6,088 bases of DNA from Nocardioides sp. (GTDB taxonomy: Bacteria; Actinomycetota; Actinomycetes; Propionibacteriales; Nocardioidaceae): contig JAHEXO010000152.1 in assembly GCA_023252065.1 (NCBI GenBank), positions 1 to 6,088 on the forward strand. Reading direction: 5' to 3'. Position 1 is the first letter of the stretch. Each line of letters opens with the position of its first letter. The notes below the pieces were generated by a model. It had not been told where the DNA came from. It did no database searches and saw only the letters and a program-made list of their open reading frames with translations. Made by a program: the position numbers and the translations under genes. Below, piece after piece: positions 5,164-6,088 of this stretch.

Positions 5164-6088
5164 CTAGTGTGCCGATCCGACCGTGGCCAGGGAAGGTTCG
5201 AAGATGTAGGCGAACGAGGCCGGCGCCCCGGTGACGTCCTTGTTCATGTAGAGCACCTCCCGGAGCGCCAGCATGGGGATCATCGGCTGGGTCGGCTCGT
5301 AGAGCGACTGCGCGTCGGTGATCTGGGTCGCCCGCGACTGGTCGTCGAAGTTCGAGCGCGCCTTGTCCAGCAAGGAGGCGACCGGCTCGTTCTTCAGGCC
5401 CAGCCAGTTGAAGTAGGAGTCGGGGAGCACGATGAGCCCCAGGTAGTCGAGCGGGTCCGGGACGTCGACCCAGCCCTGGGTCAGCATGATGTCGACGCCC
5501 TTGCGCGCGTTGGCGTCGAAGAACGCCGTGGAGAACTCCAGCGGCTGCATCTGCTTGATCTGGATCTTCAGGCCGATCTGCGCCGCTTCCTGCTGGACCA
5601 GGGTTGCCGTGTCGACGGCGGTCTGGTTGCCCGCCGAGATGGCCAGCACGATCGTCTTGGAGGCGTTCGGGTCGCCGGCGATCAGCTGCTTGGCTCCCGC
5701 GACGTCCGTGCCGTCGGGGTGCGGGAGCTTGGCGTAGGCCTTCTGGTAGGTCGGCAGTCCCGTCGGGTCCCAGGCCGGCGGCGGGATCAGGGCGTAGTTG
5801 GCGTCGGCGGCACCGTGGAAGACCACCTGGGCCAGCGCGGTGCGATCGATCACCATGCTGAGAGCCTGGCGCAGCTTCTGGTCCTGCATCGGGCCTGGTC
5901 CGTTGGGGCCGAGCTCGTAGACCTGGAGGCTCTTGCCCTGGTAGACGGCGCCGGCGCCCGACTGGGACACCGCCGGCATGATGGCCGGCGGCAGCTCGTA
6001 GGCGCCCTGGATCTCACCGGACTTGATCGCCTGGGCGAGGGTCGAGGTGTCGGAGATGAAGTGCAGGACGACCTTGCTGGCCAGGGGT
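5164..6088 (-). CDS. ABC transporter solute-binding protein, family 5 (peptide/nickel/opine type), N-terminus beyond window
   Basis: This is the C-terminal part (about 307 residues) of an extracytoplasmic solute-binding protein that captures the substrate and delivers it to the permeases downstream. The frame stays open to the right edge, so the signal peptide and the N-terminal lobe are outside the window; family members usually have 500-600 residues. Visible family features are the stretch with SGEIQGA (visible residues 23-29), the conserved helix DQKLRQALSMVIDR (69-82) followed by an 'IPP' turn (101-103), the D-x-A-x-x-A-K-x-L-like element TDVAGAKQLI (127-136), and the W-x-x-x-PDP motif GWVDVPDPLDYL (205-216). 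The gene ends in TAG, 4 bases before the DppB-type permease start, so it is the first visible gene of the transporter operon. The class covers peptides, nickel, opines and sugars, so the family alone does not give the ligand. The internal ATG at 5979 is not the true start, because homologous sequence continues upstream of it. Confidence 0.93.
   Translation of the reverse strand, partial: PLASKVVLHFISDTSTLAQAIKSGEIQGAYELPPAIMPAVSQSGAGAVYQGKSLQVYELGPNGPGPMQDQKLRQALSMVIDRTALAQVVFHGAADANYALIPPPAWDPTGLPTYQKAYAKLPHPDGTDVAGAKQLIAGDPNASKTIVLAISAGNQTAVDTATLVQQEAAQIGLKIQIKQMQPLEFSTAFFDANARKGVDIMLTQGWVDVPDPLDYLGLIVLPDSYFNWLGLKNEPVASLLDKARSNFDDQSRATQITDAQSLYEPTQPMIPMLALREVLYMNKDVTGAPASFAYIFEPSLATVGSAH

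Noticed and set aside
4188..5234. Plus-strand open frame of 348 codons, rich in Asp, Glu, Gln and His, opposite the DppB-type permease
   Set aside because: The polar composition is what the antisense of a hydrophobic membrane gene gives; no motif and no credible ribosome site.

Overview
The window is very GC-rich, with G or C at most third codon positions, GTG used alongside ATG as start codon, and almost no intergenic space. This fits a high-GC actinobacterium. Nocardioidaceae or a relative is my guess from overall feel; no marker gene confirms it. Every real gene I can support lies on the minus strand, so transcription runs from the right edge to the left edge.

In transcription order, right to left, the window holds: the C-terminal ~307 residues of a family 5 solute-binding lipoprotein-type protein (gene enters from the right edge); a DppB-type permease; a DppC-type permease; a DppD-type ATPase with a C-terminal four-cysteine cluster; a DppF-type ATPase; a beta-lactamase-fold serine hydrolase resembling 6-aminohexanoate-dimer hydrolase (NylB) and family VIII esterases; and, after a 65-bp gap, the first 80 residues of an amidohydrolase of the YtcJ-like (Amidohydro_3) type that runs off the left edge.

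The first six genes are packed as one operon. Junctions are either 4-base start/stop overlaps (GTGA or ATGA) or 4-base gaps, which implies translational coupling. The five transporter genes make a complete peptide/nickel/opine-class ABC importer: one binding protein, two membrane subunits and two ATPases. The serine hydrolase is coupled directly to the last ATPase gene, so the simplest reading is uptake of a small amide, ester or peptide-like compound followed by cytoplasmic hydrolysis, with the amidohydrolase as a possible second step. The substrate cannot be read from the sequence.

The only gap worth noting (243-307) is locally AT-rich, has an imperfect inverted repeat and may hold a promoter for the amidohydrolase. 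No tRNA, rRNA, CRISPR array, mobile element, regulator gene or convincing terminator was seen. The long plus-strand open frames are codon-bias shadows of the minus-strand genes. I see no clear previously undescribed system. The most notable points are the pairing of importer and hydrolases, the asymmetry between the two ATPases, and an Arg in place of the conserved Gly of the DppB-type coupling loop.
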